Below, piece by piece: positions 61,793 to 64,000 of a DNA stretch of 64,000 nucleotides. The stretch is from JAIXWP01 sp046309775 (lineage in GTDB: Bacteria > Bacteroidota > Bacteroidia > Flavobacteriales_D > Sanyastnellaceae), in assembly GCA_046309775.1 (NCBI GenBank), contig JBKCOM010000203.1:29117-93116 (forward strand), given 5' to 3'. Every line of letters begins with the position of its first letter. The first letter of the stretch is position 1. A model generated the notes under the pieces. It did not search any database, was not told where the DNA came from, and saw nothing but the letters and a program-made list of their open reading frames with translations. The translations under genes and the position numbers were made by a program.

Positions 61793-62430
61793 TGCATTTT
61801 ATCCGCCACCCGCTCCATCAGTGGTAAGTCGTGCGAGCTGAAGATGATGAGTTTTTGGAAGTCGGATTTTAATTTTTTTAATAGGAAATAAAAATCATCT
61901 TTCGCTTGATAGTCGAGGAATGCCGTGGGTTCGTCCATGAGGATTACTGGCGTTTCTTGGGCGAGGGCGAGGGCTATCAACACACGCTGCATTTCACCAT
62001 CACTTAAAGTGTCAATCATGCGTGGTAGCAGCGTTTCTAATTTTAATTCTTGCGAAATCATTGTAAGCAATGCTTCATCATGTGCGAGATCTTTTTTCTT
62101 TTGATGATGCGCAAATCTTCCCATCTCTATGAGTTCGCGCGCTGTGATTCCAAACACTTGCGGGCGACGTGTGAAGATAATGCTCACCAAGGTTGCGGCA
62201 GTGATAGGGGAGAGGGCATGAATATTTTTTTCTTGAATAAAAACACTTCCTTGCAAAGGGGCAAGATGTCCGGAGATGGTGCGTAGCAATGTCGATTTTC
62301 CGGAGCCATTCAATCCTTTCAGCCCAATGATTTCGGGCTCTTCAACGCGCAGGTTGATCGTTCCCAATTTTTTATTTGGAAATCCATAACTGAGTTGGTC
62401 GAGATGAAGCAGCGCCATTTTTTTATCCAA
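61777..62430 (-). CDS. iron-type ABC transporter ATPase (FecE/BtuD-like), C-terminally shortened
   Basis: A 217-residue ATPase with Walker A GLNGSGKST, signature LSDGEMQRVLIALALAQ, Walker B VILMDEPTAFLD and the switch His in SSHDLPL. It lies downstream of a FecCD permease gene with an 8-nt overlap, or 4 nt apart if the ATG four codons later is used. FecE-type ATPases have about 250 residues; this one ends 14 residues after the switch His (VADKMQNLED), inside a repeat array, and lacks the usual last 30-40 residues. The core needed for ATP hydrolysis is complete, so it may still work. The substrate is probably a siderophore, haem or cobalamin; the binding protein is not in the window. Confidence 0.85.
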   Translation of the reverse strand: MDKKMALLHLDQLSYGFPNKKLGTINLRVEEPEIIGLKGLNGSGKSTLLRTISGHLAPLQGSVFIQEKNIHALSPITAATLVSIIFTRRPQVFGITARELIEMGRFAHHQKKKDLAHDEALLTMISQELKLETLLPRMIDTLSDGEMQRVLIALALAQETPVILMDEPTAFLDYQAKDDFYFLLKKLKSDFQKLIIFSSHDLPLMERVADKMQNLED

Positions 62431-63442
62431 AATAATTTTTTGATTTAGAATAACGCACGATGATCAGTATCACAACAGGAGCGCCAATTGCTGATGTCAC
62501 CGCGTTCAATGGAATCTCGAGCATGCGCGAACTCCAATCACTGAAAAGTCCAGTGATGCCACCGATGAGGATGAGTGGTAAAAAGAGTCGCTGATGATTG
62601 GATGTTTTGAAAAGCATTCGCGCGAAATGAGGCACCGCAAGTCCTATGAATGAGACGGGACCGCAAAATGCGGTAACAACTCCAGCCAGCGCTCCAGAGA
62701 GCAGAATGAGAGCGATGCGCATGGATCGCACGTTCACACCAAGAGATTTGGCGTATTCATCACCGAGCTGAAGTATATTGAGTGAGGTGAGGCGAAAACA
62801 TAAAAAAATGATGCTTATGCATAAGAAAATAGAGATAATTAAAATCTCAGTGAAATTCGCATCACTAAAGCTTCCCATGCCCCATAGTACAAAACTGCGA
62901 AGGTTTTCTTGGGATGACTTGAATTGCAAAATGCTCACTATAGCAGAAGTAAAATGACCGATCATGATTCCGAAAATCAAAAGACTGACATGATCTTTCA
63001 ACCGATATGAAAAAGGCAATATGATGAGCATTACCGCAATTGCTCCGATAAGTGCGGCCAGTGTAATGGAGATGGTGCCAGTAATTCCTGCCGCGGCGCC
63101 TCCCATTATGGCAAGGGCAACTCCAAGAGATGCTCCACTTGAAATGCCCAAGATAGAAGGTCCGGCGAGTGGATTGCGAAAGAGCGTCTGCATGAGCCAA
63201 CCACTGAGCGCGAGTGCCATGCCGCCTGTTAGCGCCGTAAGCGCTCTCGGCAAACGAGATTCTAAGATGATTACATTGATTTTTTCGTCCGATTGCACGC
63301 CCACCAGACTTTTCACCACATCCATCGTCGCAATGCTCACCGACCCCAGAAGTATTTCAAGAATCAATAACGAAACAGTGACGCCTAACAGCGCGGCACT
63401 AATGACTATATTTTTTTTATCAAAAAAGAAGTATCGTTTCAC
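62423..63442 (-). CDS. FecCD-family iron/cobalamin ABC permease
   Basis: A 339-residue permease with nine to ten membrane helices. Family segments are VIILESRLPRALTALTGGMA, LALSGWLMQTLFRNPLAGPS, ILGISSGASLGVALAIMGG, LGDEYAKSLGVNVR, FCGPVSFIGLAVPHFARML and the C-terminal AVTSAIGAPVVILIIVR. It forms the inner-membrane channel for a siderophore or cobalamin, paired with the ATPase gene that overlaps it. Its start overlaps the end of the hicA-like gene by 4 nt, so it follows directly on a toxin-antitoxin module. Confidence 0.92.
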   Translation of the reverse strand: MKRYFFFDKKNIVISAALLGVTVSLLILEILLGSVSIATMDVVKSLVGVQSDEKINVIILESRLPRALTALTGGMALALSGWLMQTLFRNPLAGPSILGISSGASLGVALAIMGGAAAGITGTISITLAALIGAIAVMLIILPFSYRLKDHVSLLIFGIMIGHFTSAIVSILQFKSSQENLRSFVLWGMGSFSDANFTEILIISIFLCISIIFLCFRLTSLNILQLGDEYAKSLGVNVRSMRIALILLSGALAGVVTAFCGPVSFIGLAVPHFARMLFKTSNHQRLFLPLILIGGITGLFSDWSSRMLEIPLNAVTSAIGAPVVILIIVRYSKSKNYFG

Positions 63443-63669
63443 TTAGCTTCCTTTATGAAGTCTTTGTAGGCTACTCCAATTGTTTTTAAACAAGTATCTA
63501 TTTGGAATGCAGGGATTTCCTTCCCTACTGTTCTGAAAACAATTGGTCTATTGAGCGGCTCTACTGGATTATCCCAAATTTCGTGACTAGCTTCTGTGCG
63601 AATGTGTTTGAAGCCTCTAGATTTAAGCCAATCAACCCAAACCTTTCTTTTAATAGGTTTACTAGACAT
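63439..63669 (-). CDS. HicA-like toxin
   Basis: A 76-residue HicA/YcfA-family protein. The double-stranded RNA-binding-like fold is indicated by VWVDWLKSRGFKHIRTEASH, with the catalytic His in the SHEIW segment where HicA toxins have GSH, then RPIVFRTVGKEIPAFQIDTC and LKTIGVAYKDFI. HicA cuts mRNA when free of its antitoxin. The antitoxin-like gene lies 6 nt upstream on the same strand, so the order is hicB-hicA, the reverse of the classical one. It overlaps the permease gene by 4 nt. Confidence 0.8.
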   Translation of the reverse strand: MSSKPIKRKVWVDWLKSRGFKHIRTEASHEIWDNPVEPLNRPIVFRTVGKEIPAFQIDTCLKTIGVAYKDFIKEAK

Positions 63670-63675
63670 AGGTGG

Positions 63676-64000
63676 TTAATACGGGATCAATACCTTTTCT
63701 TTAATGGTTTCACTAATAACCGTTTTTTTTCTTTTCGAAATTGCGAGTTTTGGTGGCTTATAGGAGGCTTTGGGGAATTTCGAAAGTGACCATCCTAAGT
63801 CAAGTAAGATCTTCTCTAGCGTTCCTTTTTTCACAGTTTCATCAATGAATATTTTCAATGAAACCTCAAAGGATTCTTTCGCTTGTTCTTCGGTATCACC
63901 ATAGCCTGAAATTTCAAGAATAGGACAATACGCAATCCAAAATTTATCTTCTGGAAAGATTTGGATGGGTATGCTTAGACTTATTTCTCTGGTATTTTTA
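63676..64000 (-). CDS. HicB-like antitoxin (5' end beyond the window)
   Basis: The frame is open to the right edge and at least 107 residues are visible. It reads ISLSIPIQIFPEDKFWIAYC, PILEISGYGDTEEQAKESFE and VSLKIFIDETVKKGTLEKIL: the partially degraded RNase H-like fold of HicB antitoxins (a strand with a Cys-Pro where many have CPEL, then Gly-x-Gly and an alpha-helix). The C-terminal 45 residues are basic and may bind DNA or the toxin. It would neutralise the HicA-like protein encoded 6 nt downstream and repress its own promoter, which lies outside the window. Confidence 0.75.
   Translation of the reverse strand, partial: KNTREISLSIPIQIFPEDKFWIAYCPILEISGYGDTEEQAKESFEVSLKIFIDETVKKGTLEKILLDLGWSLSKFPKASYKPPKLAISKRKKTVISETIKEKVLIPY

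Overview
The window is a chromosomal segment of a Bacteroidota bacterium, most likely a member of the Flavobacteriia or a related marine or freshwater lineage. Support comes from four secreted proteins with type IX secretion (T9SS) sorting domains, the T9SS component PorQ, a TonB receptor with a carboxypeptidase-like N-terminal domain, BshC of bacillithiol synthesis, a GSCFA protein, and promoters of the Bacteroidota type (TAnnTTTG at -7). Shine-Dalgarno sequences are rare and GC content looks moderate to low. I see no tRNA, rRNA, CRISPR, transposase or prophage.

Layout. 0-8.4 kb: the tail of an off-window gene, a secreted endonuclease/phosphatase-fold lipoprotein, a histone H1-like Lys/Ala protein, a DUF2279 protein, two tandem hybrid sensor kinases (the second lacks its phospho-acceptor histidine), MltG and a GNAT acetyltransferase. 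8.4-14.2 kb: a CoA-binding gene remnant, a Wza-like export lipoprotein, RmlC, a lytic transglycosylase, a class III CoA-transferase, a photolyase and a TIGR01777 oxidoreductase. 14.2-26.3 kb: surface and envelope genes (choice-of-anchor B protein with dockerin-like tail, MsbA-like ABC exporter, TonB receptor divergent from a DUF5916 barrel protein, an ECF sigma/anti-sigma pair with an outer-membrane protein, and a T9SS type B protein). 26.3-32.8 kb: housekeeping genes (bshC, ruvX, dapD, a GT9 glycosyltransferase, GSCFA) and small proteins, including a CpcT/CpeT-family protein. 32.8-38.4 kb: a 1052-residue T9SS type B adhesin-like protein, a methyltransferase, a second ECF sigma factor and a MerR regulator with an apparent B12-binding photoreceptor domain. 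38.6-47.9 kb: a GlmU-like protein, Lon, class II aldolase, PorQ, a CRTAC1-like T9SS protein and an AlkB-type hydroxylase. 47.9-64 kb: a region rich in low-complexity tandem arrays with two small four-helix-bundle (23S rRNA intervening-sequence protein, S23) genes, peptide deformylase, a 2151-residue GEVED/Fn3 T9SS protein, an SLC45-like MFS transporter, RibA, a MuiA-like protein, an iron-type ABC transporter and a HicBA toxin-antitoxin pair cut by the window edge.

The most unusual structure is in 43-62 kb. Short degenerate tandem arrays begin at or within a few bases of stop codons. Both S23 genes lie between arrays in opposite orientation, so a transcript could fold into a long stem with the S23 gene in the loop, much like the intervening sequences inside 23S rRNA. 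A further array at 61.65-61.79 kb has the two opposite arms side by side with no gene between them, and it truncates an ABC ATPase gene. This looks like a dispersed S23-associated repeat element. Other points are start codons only 4-5 nt after the -7 promoter box (leaderless transcripts), a terminator hairpin that contains the first codons of the CpcT/CpeT-family gene, and a possible light-responsive set (MerR-B12, ECF sigma, photolyase).
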